In this document: piece by piece, positions 1-8,938 of the stretch
Layout of the letters: each line of letters starts with the position of its first letter
Numbering within the stretch: the first letter of the stretch is position 1
Origin: Clostridia bacterium
GTDB lineage: Bacteria; Bacillota; DSM-521; Neomoorellales; Neomoorellaceae
NCBI GenBank assembly: GCA_030154265.1
Contig: JASKKH010000003.1
Location: 1-64,000, forward strand
Direction: 5' to 3'
Length of the DNA stretch: 64,000 nucleotides
The notes under the pieces: model-generated
Told to the model about the DNA's origin: nothing
Databases searched by the model: none
The model's input: only the letters and a program-made list of their open reading frames with translations
Position numbers and translations under genes: made by a program

Positions 1-13
1 GATATTGAGCCAT
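1..13 (-). CDS. 5' end of a minus-strand gene running off the left edge
   Basis: Read on the minus strand, an ATG at position 13 is followed by codons for M-A-Q-Y before the window ends. A good Shine-Dalgarno (AGGAGA, plus-strand 20-25) lies 6 bases upstream. Nothing can be said about the product. The call rests only on the start codon plus ribosome site, so it could be chance. Confidence 0.4.
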
Positions 14-700
14 TTCAAATCTCCTCTCGTTAGGTATTGTTTGCACCTTTATTCTAACTGAGGAATTTGATAAATGGCTCTCTTTATTTTTCAGAAAACC
101 TATTTTACACAATTATACGGACTCAACTTTAAAAACTGATGGCATTGTTAAAATAATATGTTATTTTCAACTTTAAAATATTTAAAATTGAAATATTTGT
201 TTTTTATTTTTTGGAATTTTAGCTTCATTTATATTTCACTATAATCTACACCATCCTCTTGACTGGAAATAACAGAAGTGATATTGTTAAAATGATAGTA
301 TCTAAGCTTGGTCTATAAGAGTTATTGAGTTATAAAGTTTAATTTTTGGGCTAGATTGTTCTCTAACAGCGAACTATCAAGTTTATTTACAAGGTTTAGT
401 TATTTAGTTAATTGAAAGTTAGTTCTTCTGTACAAGCCTTGAGGATGGCGTTAGGGGTTGATTAGTCCAGCCAGGAAATGAACTGCTATAGAAAAGTGTT
501 GATTTATGGTCATATAACTTATGAGAGAGAAACTGGCTGTTAAAGAATGGTATACCATTTTATGGGAGCCAGATGATTATAATGGGCCATTTTACCTGTG
601 TAGAGATGAAATTTACATCTTCTAGATAGCAGGTAAAGCCTGGCGTGTCTCGAATATATTATTTGGGATGCACCGGGCTTTTCATTGATAAATTCATTTA
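14..700. other. AT-rich stretch without an intact gene
   Basis: No open frame, tRNA or clear regulatory element is visible in these roughly 690 bases. The right part (about 520-700) may hold further unrecognisable remains of the CoA-transferase pseudogene that follows. The left part probably contains the promoter of the minus-strand gene at the window edge. Confidence 0.5.
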
Positions 701-715
701 CTCTATGTTAGTGGC

Positions 716-1318
716 CCCTATCAGGCCAATAAAGCTATGCGAGATGCAATTAACAGGCGAGAAGTTGAATATGTGGATTTACATATGGGACAAGTAGCCC
801 AGCAGGCTCGTGTGGTTCCCCTCGAAACACTTACGATCCTTTTAACTCGTGTAGATGAAAAGAATTGATACACCTTATATTTCATGTGAACCTGAAAAAA
901 TAGCTGCTATTGTTATTACCGATATTCCGGATTAAGGAATAAAGTTGGCTCTGGTAGAAGATATCAGTAAGCAAATAGGTGAAGGGAATAGCTCGTCAGT
1001 CTTGACTTATTGCCATCAATACAGCTATCGAGGCAAATTTTACTACAGCTTCAATCGCTAAAGATGGCGCTGTATCTTGTGTGGTCCCCATGGTATCTCA
1101 TGTTGACCATAATGAACATGAGGTCCATGTTATAGTTACAGAATGGGGCGTGGCTGACTTACGTAACAAGAGTTCTTTGGAACGGGTCTGATAATTCTTG
1201 GATAATTATTAACAACTGTGCCCATCCTAAGAATTGTTCCTTACTTAATGATTATTTAAATAAGGGGTTACGTAGTGAAGGCCATATACCTCATTATTTA
1301 CCAGAAGCCCTGTCTTGA
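716..1318 (+). pseudogene. Decayed succinyl-CoA:acetate CoA-transferase (Cat1/Ach1 family)
   Basis: Translating in shifting frames recovers blocks in the order of the Cat1/Ach1-type acetyl-CoA hydrolase/transferase family. These are PYQANKAMRDAIN then EVEYVDLHMGQVAQQ (from 716), a block TPYISCEPEKIAAI (about 869-910), AINTAIEA joined to SIAKDGAVSCVVPMVSHVD (about 1012-1110), VIVTEWGVADLR (about 1133-1170), then INNCAHP and LPEALS near 1207-1318. In-frame stops, frameshifts and at least one large internal deletion separate the blocks, and the N-terminal third is missing or unrecognisable. The intact enzyme would exchange CoA between succinyl-CoA and acetate or propionate, which fits the methylmalonyl-CoA genes directly downstream. 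It is clearly dead here. Confidence 0.85.
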
Positions 1319-1405
1319 CATATACGTTATCAAGGGACAGGCAGTATGTTGCCCAGTTGATTAGCCAGAAAAAAACTGGCTTGAAAAAATGAGAGGAGGT
1401 TTCTG

Positions 1406-3082
1406 ATGTTTAAAGAAGAGGCTTTGAAAGCCATCGCCGAAGCTAAAGAAAAATGGGATGAAAGTGTTGGGGAAAAAGTAAAAAAACGCCCAGAAAGACA
1501 TGATCCATTTCTTACTGGTTCTGGGTATGAGGTTGAGAGGATTTATACACCTCTTGACGTACAGGATATGGATTACCTGGAGGACCGTGGTTTTCCTGGT
1601 CAGTATCCTTTTACTCGTGGTGTCCAACCTACTATGTACCGCGGCCGTCTATGGACTATGCGCCAGTATGCCGGTTTTGGTACAGCAACCGAATCAAACC
1701 GTCGTTATAAATACTTATTAGAGAATGGCCAAACTGGTCTTAGTGTAGCCTTTGACTTACCTACACAGATTGGTCTTGACTCAGACGATCCTTTATCTGA
1801 AGGTGAAGTAGGTAAAGTTGGTGTTGCTATTGACTCATTAGAGGATATGGAAATCCTCTTTGATGGAATTGATTTAAGTAAAGTTAGTACTTCAATGACC
1901 ATTAACGCCTCAGCAGCTGTCTTACTATGTATGTATATGGCAGTGGCTGAGAAACAGGGTGTAGACTTCAAAGACTTAAAAGGTACTATTCAGAATGATA
2001 TTCTTAAAGAGTATGCAGCAAGGGGTACCTATATCTTCCCACCAGGTCCCTCCATGCGTCTAGTTACCAATACCTTCGAGTTCTGTTCTAAATATGTACC
2101 TAACTGGAACACAATTAGTATCAGTGGTTACCACATGCGTGAAGCTGGTTGTACAGCTGCTCAGGAAATTGCATTTACACTTGCTGATGGTATTGCTTAT
2201 GTTGAGGCAGCTATTGAAGCAGGTCTAAATGTTGATGATTTTGCTCCGCGTCTAGCTTTCTTCTTTGCATGTCATAATGACTTTTTAGAAGAAATCGCTA
2301 AGTTTAGGGCAGCACGCCGTCTGTGGGCAGAAATCATGAAGAATCGCTTTGGTGCTAAGAAAGAACGTTCCATGATGCTACGTTTCCACACCCAGACAGC
2401 CGGCTGTACCTTAACAGCTCAACAGCCACTAAATAACATTATCCGTGTTACTATCCAGGCTTTAGCCGCTGCTCTTGGTGGTACCCAGTCTCTCCACACC
2501 AATTCTTATGACGAAGCATTGGCATTGCCGACTGAAGAAGCAGTACGTATTGCTTTACGTACTCAGCAGATTATCGGTTATGAAAGTGGCGTAGACAATA
2601 CTATCGATCCTATCGGTGGTTCTTACTACGTTGAATATTTGACCAATAAACTGGTTAACGATGCTAAAGAATATATCAAGAAAATTGATGACCTTGGTGG
2701 AGCTCCGAAAGCTATTGAAAATGGTTTCATTCAATGGGAAATTCAGGATGCTTCTTATCGTTACCAGAGGAGTATTGAAGAAGGACGTCGTATACAGGTC
2801 GGTGTTAATAAATTCCGTATGGAGCATGTACCTGTTAAAGGATTGCTTAAAGTTGATCCTGCTATCGGTCAAGCTCAGTCTGAACGTCTTAAGAAACTCA
2901 GAGAGAAAAGGGATAATGAAAAAGTACAGAACACCTTGGCAGAATTGCGCCGCGTAGCTGAAGGTGAAGGAAACTTAGTTCCTCCTATCTTTGAAGCGGT
3001 TAAAGCATATGCAACCTTGGGTGAAATTTGTGGCGTTTTACGTGAAGTATTCGGTGAATATCAAGGCAGCGTAGGGCTGTAA
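1406..3082 (+). CDS. mcmA1: Methylmalonyl-CoA mutase, large (catalytic) subunit
   Basis: Catalyses the cobalamin-dependent isomerisation of succinyl-CoA and (R)-methylmalonyl-CoA with the small subunit encoded next. The 558-residue product covers the TIM-barrel substrate domain only (for example [16 protein letters not shown] and [10 protein letters not shown] near residues 87-120), because the B12 domain is a separate gene. Two residues that separate methylmalonyl- from isobutyryl-CoA mutases can be read: Tyr88 in RQYAGF and Arg206 in AARGTYI. Isobutyryl-CoA mutases have Phe and Gln there, so methylmalonyl-CoA is the expected substrate. ATG follows GAGAGGAGG. First intact gene of a mutase-MeaB-epimerase set. 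Confidence 0.95.
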   Translation: MFKEEALKAIAEAKEKWDESVGEKVKKRPERHDPFLTGSGYEVERIYTPLDVQDMDYLEDRGFPGQYPFTRGVQPTMYRGRLWTMRQYAGFGTATESNRRYKYLLENGQTGLSVAFDLPTQIGLDSDDPLSEGEVGKVGVAIDSLEDMEILFDGIDLSKVSTSMTINASAAVLLCMYMAVAEKQGVDFKDLKGTIQNDILKEYAARGTYIFPPGPSMRLVTNTFEFCSKYVPNWNTISISGYHMREAGCTAAQEIAFTLADGIAYVEAAIEAGLNVDDFAPRLAFFFACHNDFLEEIAKFRAARRLWAEIMKNRFGAKKERSMMLRFHTQTAGCTLTAQQPLNNIIRVTIQALAAALGGTQSLHTNSYDEALALPTEEAVRIALRTQQIIGYESGVDNTIDPIGGSYYVEYLTNKLVNDAKEYIKKIDDLGGAPKAIENGFIQWEIQDASYRYQRSIEEGRRIQVGVNKFRMEHVPVKGLLKVDPAIGQAQSERLKKLREKRDNEKVQNTLAELRRVAEGEGNLVPPIFEAVKAYATLGEICGVLREVFGEYQGSVGL

Positions 3083-3116
3083 GTTTTTAGTTAGACGAAG
3101 GAGGTTCTTAATCACC

Positions 3117-3512
3117 ATGAGTAATATACGTGTTCTTGTGGCCAAAGTCGGTTTGGATGGTCACGACCGTGGAGCAAAAGTAATCGTTCGTGCATTGCGT
3201 GATGCTGGTATGGAGGTTATTTATACTGGTATTCGTCAGACTCCAGAACAGATTGTTGCAGCAGCAATCCAGGAAGACGTTGATGTAATCGGTTTAAGCA
3301 GTCTTTCTGGTGGGCATATGCATCTTTTCCCAAAAGTAGTTAATCTGCTTAATGAAAAAGTACCTGATAATAACATCCTAGTTATCGGCGGCGGTATTAT
3401 TCCAGATGATGATATTGAAGAATTAAAGAAAGCAGGTATTGCTGCTATCTTTGGACCTGGAACACCGCTCAAAGATATTATAAACCTCATTGAGGAAAAG
3501 GCTGGTAAGTAA
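3117..3512 (+). CDS. mcmA2: Methylmalonyl-CoA mutase, small B12-binding subunit
   Basis: A stand-alone cobalamin-binding domain of 131 residues. It carries the base-off/His-on signature: DxHxxG as D14-H16-G19, the SxL...GG stretch (SSLSGGH, near residues 60-66) and the GGG loop (GGGIIP). It docks onto the large subunit 34 bases upstream to make the active mutase. A good GGAGG site precedes the ATG. Split mutases of this type are common in Clostridia and archaea. Confidence 0.95.
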   Translation: MSNIRVLVAKVGLDGHDRGAKVIVRALRDAGMEVIYTGIRQTPEQIVAAAIQEDVDVIGLSSLSGGHMHLFPKVVNLLNEKVPDNNILVIGGGIIPDDDIEELKKAGIAAIFGPGTPLKDIINLIEEKAGK

Positions 3513-3549
3513 GTAGCATAATTTCTGTTAAATTAAGGATGGGATAGTA

Positions 3550-4482
3550 TTGGTGGAAAAGCTTCTTGCGGATTTTCGTGCTGGTGATAAGGTGGCTGCG
3601 GCCAGAATTATTACCATGTTGGAAAAAGGGGATCCCAAAGGTAAGGAAATACTAAAGGATCTTTATAAACAATGTGGCCGAGGATATGTCATCGGATTAA
3701 CAGGCCCAGCCGGAGCTGGTAAAAGTACCTTGACCGATGCACTAGTTAAGGAACTACGTAAGAAGGACTACCGGGTTGGGGTGGTGGCGATTGACCCCAC
3801 CAGCCCCTTTACCGGTGGTGCCCTTTTAGGTGATCGTATCCGTATGGGTGACATTGCTATGGATCCTGGAGTTTTTATCCGTAGTATGGGTACTCGTGGT
3901 AACCTAGGTGGGCTATCATGGGAAGCCAGAGATGCTCTAACAGTGCTTGACGCATTTGGATGTGATTATCTTATCGTAGAAACAGTGGGTGCAGGTCAGT
4001 CCCAGGTAGAGGTAGAAAAAGTAGTAGATACAGTTGTTATGGTTACAGTACCCGGCCTGGGTGACGATATTCAGGCAAACAAAGCTGGCATCATGGAAAT
4101 CGGTGACCTTTATGTTGTAAATAAAGCTGACCGTGGTGATGCAGACCAGGTCGTACGTTATCTTGAAGCAAGTCTGGAGTTAGGGCACAAAACAGAGGGT
4201 TGGCAGCCTAGAGTATGTAAAACCATAGCCTGGAAAGGCGAGGGGGTTGCCGATGTACTAGATGCAATTACAGCCCATCGCAGTTTCCTTGAAGAGACTG
4301 GTAAGCTAGAAGAAATGAGGAAAATTCGGACTTACGAAGAAATTATTGCTCGGGCACGGAAAATGGTCATAGATGAGTTAAAAGAATATAAAGGTATTAA
4401 TGAAATAGTAGAAAGGGTCTATAATCGTGATCAAGATCCGATAACTGCTGCTGAAGAACTTGTCAATAGTGTAGTGAAGTAA
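3550..4482 (+). CDS. meaB: MeaB/ArgK-type G3E GTPase, mutase chaperone
   Basis: A P-loop GTPase that gates cobalamin loading and protects methylmalonyl-CoA mutase from inactivation. The Walker A motif (GPAGAGKST) starts at residue 52. The switch region holds DPTSPFTGGALLGDR, which is typical of the family, and the base-recognition motif is NKAD. Length (310 residues) is normal. TTG at 3550 is chosen because AAGGATGGG lies about 10 bases before it; GTG at 3553 is the alternative. Its place after the two mutase subunits matches its role. Confidence 0.93.
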   Translation: MVEKLLADFRAGDKVAAARIITMLEKGDPKGKEILKDLYKQCGRGYVIGLTGPAGAGKSTLTDALVKELRKKDYRVGVVAIDPTSPFTGGALLGDRIRMGDIAMDPGVFIRSMGTRGNLGGLSWEARDALTVLDAFGCDYLIVETVGAGQSQVEVEKVVDTVVMVTVPGLGDDIQANKAGIMEIGDLYVVNKADRGDADQVVRYLEASLELGHKTEGWQPRVCKTIAWKGEGVADVLDAITAHRSFLEETGKLEEMRKIRTYEEIIARARKMVIDELKEYKGINEIVERVYNRDQDPITAAEELVNSVVK

Positions 4483-4533
4483 TATACTATTGACTAAACA
4501 AAATTCCAGGGACAAAGGGGGATTTTCTAGAAC

Positions 4534-4944
4534 ATGAAGGTATTAAAGGTTGACCACATTGGCTTGGCAGTAAAAAGCCTTCAGGACACCTTGCCCTTCT
4601 ATGAAGAAATTCTAGGGATTAAGAGCAATGGAACTGAGGAAATTCCCGATCAAAAAGTTCGGGTGGCTTTTTTGCCGGTAGGCGATAGCGAAATTGAGCT
4701 TTTAGAAGCTACTGAACCAGATAGTCCTATTGCTAAATTTATTGAAAGTCGTGGGGAAGGCCTTCAACATATTGCTTTACGGGTGGATGACATCGAAGCA
4801 ACCATAGCTGAGCTTAAAGAAAAAGGTGTACGTATGATTGATGAAAAGCCACGTTATGGTGCTGGTGGTGCTAGTATTGCATTTGTCCATCCAAAGGCTA
4901 CTAAAGGGTTACTATTGGAACTTTCCCAGAGAAATGATGATTAG
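4534..4944 (+). CDS. mce: Methylmalonyl-CoA epimerase
   Basis: A vicinal-oxygen-chelate protein of 136 residues that interconverts (S)- and (R)-methylmalonyl-CoA, linking the decarboxylase product to the mutase. Two VOC half-domains are visible: VDHIGLAV with likely metal ligand His8, and GLQHIALRVDD with His79. The C-terminal Glu129 in LLLELSQ completes the metal site in this family. Probably co-transcribed with the mutase genes, starting 51 bases after meaB behind AAAGGGGG. Confidence 0.95.
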   Translation: MKVLKVDHIGLAVKSLQDTLPFYEEILGIKSNGTEEIPDQKVRVAFLPVGDSEIELLEATEPDSPIAKFIESRGEGLQHIALRVDDIEATIAELKEKGVRMIDEKPRYGAGGASIAFVHPKATKGLLLELSQRNDD

Positions 4945-5124
4945 TAACTAGACTAGATATACTCATAGTCAAATTATGGATAGATTAGTTTAAGTATGGC
5001 TAAATTAGATTAAGTGTTGTATAGAAAATAACTTTATGTTACTGTATAAACGACCTTTATTTTATAGACGATTTGATGAAGGCGTTAGCCATTTTTCTGG
5101 CGCTCTTGCAAAATTATGTGAGAA

Positions 5125-5151
5125 GCTGGGATGGTCTTAGACTATCCCAGC
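5125..5151. other. Strong 13-bp hairpin in the mce-mmdA gap
   Basis: Two 13-base arms (5125-5137 and 5139-5151) around a central T pair with a single G-T mismatch. No U-run follows on either strand, so it is not a standard intrinsic terminator. It sits 41 bases before mmdA and could be a processing or mRNA-stability site, or part of a 5' leader, between the mutase and decarboxylase halves of the cluster. Confidence 0.6.
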
Positions 5152-5191
5152 AAATATCTACTTGGCGAAAAAATGGTAGGGGCGTGATTTA

Positions 5192-6742
5192 ATGAGTACT
5201 ACTAAAGAAAAAATAGAACAGCTAAAAGAAAAATCAGCTAAAATTGAGCTCGGTGGTGGCCCTAAGCGTATTGAAAAACAACACCAGAAAGGCAAAATGA
5301 CAGCTCGGGAAAGAATAGCTGCATTGCTCGACGAGGGTAGCTTTACCGAGTTAGATAAGTTTGTTAAACATCGTTGTACTAATTTCGGCATGGAAAAAGT
5401 TGATGCACCTGCAGAAGGTGTTGTAACCGGTTATGGTACCATTAATGGCCAGTTAGTTTATGTTTATGCTCAGGACTTTACCGTTGTTGGCGGTTCCTTA
5501 GGTGAAATGCATGCCAAGAAGATTTGTAAAGTACAAGACTTGGCATTGAAGATGGGTGTACCTTGTATTGGTTTAAATGACTCAGGTGGTGCCCGTATTC
5601 AGGAAGCCGTTGATGCTTTAAGTGGATATGGCCAAATTTTCTTCCGTAATACCATTTCATCTGGTGTAATTCCTCAGATTTCAGTTATTATGGGACCCTG
5701 TGCCGGTGGTGCTGTATATTCTCCGGCGATTACAGACTTTGTCTTTATGGTACAAGGGGCTGAAATGTATATTACAGGTCCCCAAGTTATTAAGGCTGTT
5801 ACAGGGGAACAAATTACCGGTGAAGCATTAGGTGGAGCAATGGCTCATAACCAAATAAGCGGTAATGCTCACTTTATGGCATCTAACGAAGAAGAATGTT
5901 TGGAACAGGTTAAGAAGTTAATTAGCTTCCTACCATCCAATAATTTAGAAGCACCTCCTGAAGTTGATACTGGCGATGATCCAGGAAGAATCGAAGAAAA
6001 GTTAAACAGCATTGTTCCAGATGCTGCCAATCGTGCTTATGATATGAAAGAAGTAATTGCTGCCATAGTTGACAATGGTGACTTTTTAGAAAACCAAGCA
6101 CATTATGCACCAAATATTATAACTTGCTTTGCCAGGGTAGGGGGACGTTCAGTAGGTATTATTGCTAACCAACCCCGTGTATTAGGTGGCTCTTTGGATA
6201 TTAATGCATCGGATAAAGCCGCAAGATTTATTCGTTTCTGTGATGCATTTAATATTCCATTGGTAAATCTTGTTGACGTGCCTGGATATATGCCTGGTAG
6301 AAATCAGGAACACGGTGGTATTATTCGACATGGTGCTAAACTATTATATGCTTATTCAGAAGCAACTGTACCAAAGATTACAATAGTTGTTCGTAAGGCT
6401 TACGGTGGTTCTTACCTTGCTATGTGTAGTCGTGACCTTGGTGCTGATTATGTCATTGCATGGCCAACTGCTGAAATTGCTGTTATGGGGGCAGAAGGTG
6501 CTGCTAATATTATCTTCCGTAAGGAGATTGAATCAGCTGCTGATCCCCAGGCAAAACGTGCCGAGAAAATTGCTGAATATAAAGAACGGTTTGCTAACCC
6601 ATATGTAGCTGCCGAAAGGGGCTTTGTTGATATGGTTATCGAACCTTCTGAAACCCGTCCTCGCTTGTATAATGCATTACAATCATTAAGCAGCAAACGT
6701 GAAAGCCGGCCAGCTAAGAGACATGGTAATATTCCCTTATAA
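5192..6742 (+). CDS. mmdA: Methylmalonyl-CoA decarboxylase alpha (carboxyltransferase) subunit
   Basis: A carboxyltransferase of 516 residues that moves the carboxyl group of (S)-methylmalonyl-CoA to biotin on the carrier subunit, releasing propionyl-CoA. Acyl-CoA carboxylase beta-type motifs are clear: GLNDSGGARIQE and MGPCAGGAVYSPAITDF in the N-terminal crotonase-like half, and VPGYMPGRNQEHGGIIRHGAK and AYGGSYLAMCSRDLGAD in the C-terminal half. Propionyl-CoA carboxylase beta is the main alternative. The oxaloacetate-decarboxylase-type gamma and beta membrane subunits directly downstream favour the Na+-pumping decarboxylase. Confidence 0.93.
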   Translation: MSTTKEKIEQLKEKSAKIELGGGPKRIEKQHQKGKMTARERIAALLDEGSFTELDKFVKHRCTNFGMEKVDAPAEGVVTGYGTINGQLVYVYAQDFTVVGGSLGEMHAKKICKVQDLALKMGVPCIGLNDSGGARIQEAVDALSGYGQIFFRNTISSGVIPQISVIMGPCAGGAVYSPAITDFVFMVQGAEMYITGPQVIKAVTGEQITGEALGGAMAHNQISGNAHFMASNEEECLEQVKKLISFLPSNNLEAPPEVDTGDDPGRIEEKLNSIVPDAANRAYDMKEVIAAIVDNGDFLENQAHYAPNIITCFARVGGRSVGIIANQPRVLGGSLDINASDKAARFIRFCDAFNIPLVNLVDVPGYMPGRNQEHGGIIRHGAKLLYAYSEATVPKITIVVRKAYGGSYLAMCSRDLGADYVIAWPTAEIAVMGAEGAANIIFRKEIESAADPQAKRAEKIAEYKERFANPYVAAERGFVDMVIEPSETRPRLYNALQSLSSKRESRPAKRHGNIPL

Positions 6743-6784
6743 TAAAAGTTATGTATTAATTATTTTTGAAAAGGAGGGAAAGTC

Positions 6785-7183
6785 ATGCAGGAGCCAAGTG
6801 CATTGAGTATTTTGCTTCTCAATATGACTGTAGTCTTTGCGGTGCTTATCTTCTTAATGTTTGTTATTAAAATAACGTCTGCAGTCGTTGAAAGCTTCAA
6901 TCGTAAAGAGGCACCGGCACCAGCACCGACTCCGGCACCTAGTCCGGCTTCTCAGGTTGCCCAGAGTGTTGGTTCGGCAGCTGCTTCAGCAGAAGCCCAA
7001 AAAAAAACAGAGGCTTCTAAATTAAATCAAGTTGCTGCTATTAGTGCAGCTATCAGTTGTTATTTAGATAGTCAAAATTATAAGATTGTAAGTATTAGAC
7101 CTTTGTTTACAACTAAATCCTGGACTCAGATTAGTCAACAGGAAGCTGTCCTAAATAGACAAAAGATCCTAGTTGGGAGGTAA
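6785..7183 (+). CDS. mmdD: Na+-pumping decarboxylase gamma/delta (OadG-like) subunit
   Basis: A 132-residue protein with one N-terminal membrane helix (about residues 9-33), an Ala-Pro linker (about residues 40-58) and a soluble tail. This is the layout of OadG/MmdD subunits, which tie the carboxyltransferase to the membrane subunit. The extreme tail (about residues 98-132, SIRPLFTTKSWTQISQQE and following) fits the family's short C-terminal segment. AAAAGGAGGG precedes the ATG. The sequence is poorly conserved in this family, so the call leans partly on context. Confidence 0.88.
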   Translation: MQEPSALSILLLNMTVVFAVLIFLMFVIKITSAVVESFNRKEAPAPAPTPAPSPASQVAQSVGSAAASAEAQKKTEASKLNQVAAISAAISCYLDSQNYKIVSIRPLFTTKSWTQISQQEAVLNRQKILVGR

Positions 7184-7191
7184 AGAACAAT

Positions 7192-7605
7192 ATGAAAAAG
7201 TTTAATGTAACAGTTAATGGTGAGACCTTTGAAGTAATAGTGGAAGAAGCTGGTGGAGATAGTGCAAGTGTTAGCAGACCAGCACCTGTAGCAGCACCGA
7301 AACCTGCTCCGGCTCCTGCGCCTAAGCCTGCAGCAGCTCCGGCGCCGGCACCTGCACCTGCACCTGCACCTGCACCAGCTCCTGCCGCAGCAAGTGGTAA
7401 TACTATCAACGCTCCTATGCCTGGTACTGTTTTAGATATTAAAGTTAAGGAAGGCGACAGTGTCAAGGAAGGTCAGTTAGTCTTAATTCTTGAAGCAATG
7501 AAAATGGAAAACGAGGTTTTTGCACCTTGCGACGGTACTGTAAGTAAGATTCATGTCTCAACTGGACAGGCAGTAAATTCAGGTGATCCGATGATCTCCC
7601 TATAA
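7192..7605 (+). CDS. mmdC: Biotin carrier subunit of methylmalonyl-CoA decarboxylase
   Basis: Carries the biotin that shuttles CO2 from MmdA to the membrane subunit MmdB. The biotin/lipoyl domain (about residues 70-137) ends with the standard EAMKMEN motif, with biotinyl Lys104. It is preceded by a long, flexible Pro-Ala linker (about residues 30-67) written as near-perfect repeats of GCN-CCN codons. The linker probably lets the biotin swing between active sites. Starts 8 bases after mmdD. Confidence 0.95.
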   Translation: MKKFNVTVNGETFEVIVEEAGGDSASVSRPAPVAAPKPAPAPAPKPAAAPAPAPAPAPAPAPAPAAASGNTINAPMPGTVLDIKVKEGDSVKEGQLVLILEAMKMENEVFAPCDGTVSKIHVSTGQAVNSGDPMISL

Positions 7606-7622
7606 ATTAGGAGGGAAATAGA

Positions 7623-8738
7623 TTGGGTATTGGTCAACAATTAGTAGATTTATTAAATACGACTGGACTTGTTAACCTAACTACTGGTAATATAATTATG
7701 ATCATAGTAGGTTTAGTCCTTCTGGTTTTAGCACTCAGAGGGGTTGAACCATTGTTGATGCTGCCCATTGCATTTGGTTGTATTTTGGTTAATTTACCGA
7801 ATACAGGCCTTATGGATGAGCATGGTTTGTTCCGTTATCTCTTTTTTGGAACTCAGCATGAAATTTTTCCATGTTTGATTTTTATGGGTGTTGGTGCTAT
7901 GACCGACTTTGGTCCATTGTTAGCTAACCCCTCGACTCTACTATTAGGTGCAGCAGCTCAGTTTGGTGTATTTATTGCCCTTTATGGTGCCAAATTGATG
8001 GGCTTTACCCTCCAAGAAGCCGGTGCTATTGGTATTATTGGAGGTGCTGATGGTCCTACCTCTATCTTCTTAGCAATGAAAATGGCACCTCAGATTTTAG
8101 GTGCAATTGCTGTTGCTGCATATTGTTATATGTCCTTGGTACCGGTTATTCAGCCTCCAGTTATGATGGCCTTGACTACCAAGGAAGAACGTCAGATTAC
8201 AATGGGACAGTTGCGTCAAGTTTCCAAAACTGAAAAGATTGTTTTCCCTATTGCTGTTACAGTAATTGTTGTTCTTTTACTACCTCCTGTAGCACCATTG
8301 CTTGGTATGCTTATGCTAGGTAACTTGTTCCGTGAATGTGGAGTTACTGACAGATTGTCGAAAACTGCTCAGAATGAGCTTGTTAATATAACTACTATTT
8401 TCTTGGCTACTACTGTTGGGGCAACCATGGATGCTAACAGCTTCTTAACCCTCAAGACTATTCAAATTATCGTACTTGGCTTAGTTGCCTTTATGGGTGG
8501 CACAGCTGCTGGTGTCTTAATGGCTAAGTTAATGAATCTCTTCTTAAAAGAAAAGATCAATCCGCTTATCGGTTCTGCTGGTGTTTCCGCTGTTCCGATG
8601 GCTGCCCGTGTATCACAGGTCGTAGCCCAGAAAGAAAAACCTGGTAACTTCATATTAATGCATGCTATGGGTCCTAACGTTGCTGGTGTTATTGGTACTG
8701 CAACAGCTGCAGGTGTTATGTTAGCTATGCTTATGTAA
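7623..8738 (+). CDS. mmdB: Na+-translocating decarboxylase beta (membrane) subunit
   Basis: A polytopic membrane protein of 371 residues, the OadB/GcdB/MmdB family. It decarboxylates carboxybiotin and exports Na+. Family motifs include [14 protein letters not shown] and [15 protein letters not shown], where the Asp in GGADGPT is in the region essential for Na+ coupling. A late NTTTI-like segment reads [17 protein letters not shown]. The start is TTG at 7623 behind AGGAGGG. Last gene of the decarboxylase operon, followed by a terminator. Confidence 0.95.
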   Translation: MGIGQQLVDLLNTTGLVNLTTGNIIMIIVGLVLLVLALRGVEPLLMLPIAFGCILVNLPNTGLMDEHGLFRYLFFGTQHEIFPCLIFMGVGAMTDFGPLLANPSTLLLGAAAQFGVFIALYGAKLMGFTLQEAGAIGIIGGADGPTSIFLAMKMAPQILGAIAVAAYCYMSLVPVIQPPVMMALTTKEERQITMGQLRQVSKTEKIVFPIAVTVIVVLLLPPVAPLLGMLMLGNLFRECGVTDRLSKTAQNELVNITTIFLATTVGATMDANSFLTLKTIQIIVLGLVAFMGGTAAGVLMAKLMNLFLKEKINPLIGSAGVSAVPMAARVSQVVAQKEKPGNFILMHAMGPNVAGVIGTATAAGVMLAMLM

Positions 8739-8781
8739 TCTTTACTAGCTAAAAACAAAACTGCTATTATATTTCATTTAA

Positions 8782-8830
8782 TATAAAAAGGAGTGGGCTT
8801 TAGGTGTGAACTATGCCCCTCCTTTTTATA
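8782..8830 (+). terminator. Terminator after mmdB
   Basis: A hairpin with arms near 8784-8798 and 8814-8828 (AAAAAGGAG then GGGC against GCCC then CTCCTTTTT, with one bulged T). The right arm ends in a U-rich tract. It lies 44 bases after mmdB and closes the operon. The A-rich left arm means it could also act for the opposite strand. Confidence 0.8.
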
Positions 8831-8938
8831 TTCTATATCGGAATAAATAATTATCTGGTTGTAATATAGTAATTATTACTTAATAACCTTTAATTAATTA
8901 AGGACATGTTATAAAATACTATATATGGGGGTGAATTT

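Noticed and set aside
1319-1405. Cobalamin riboswitch before the mutase genes
   Set aside because: No B12-box (GCCACTG-like) sequence and too little space after the pseudogene.
1406-3082. Isobutyryl-CoA mutase large subunit
   Set aside because: Tyr88 and Arg206 are the methylmalonyl-CoA type residues; isobutyryl-CoA mutases carry Phe and Gln at these sites.
7131-7466. 111-aa minus-strand ORF rich in Ala and Gly
   Set aside because: It is the antisense shadow of the Pro-Ala linker in mmdC, whose GC-rich repeats keep other frames open.
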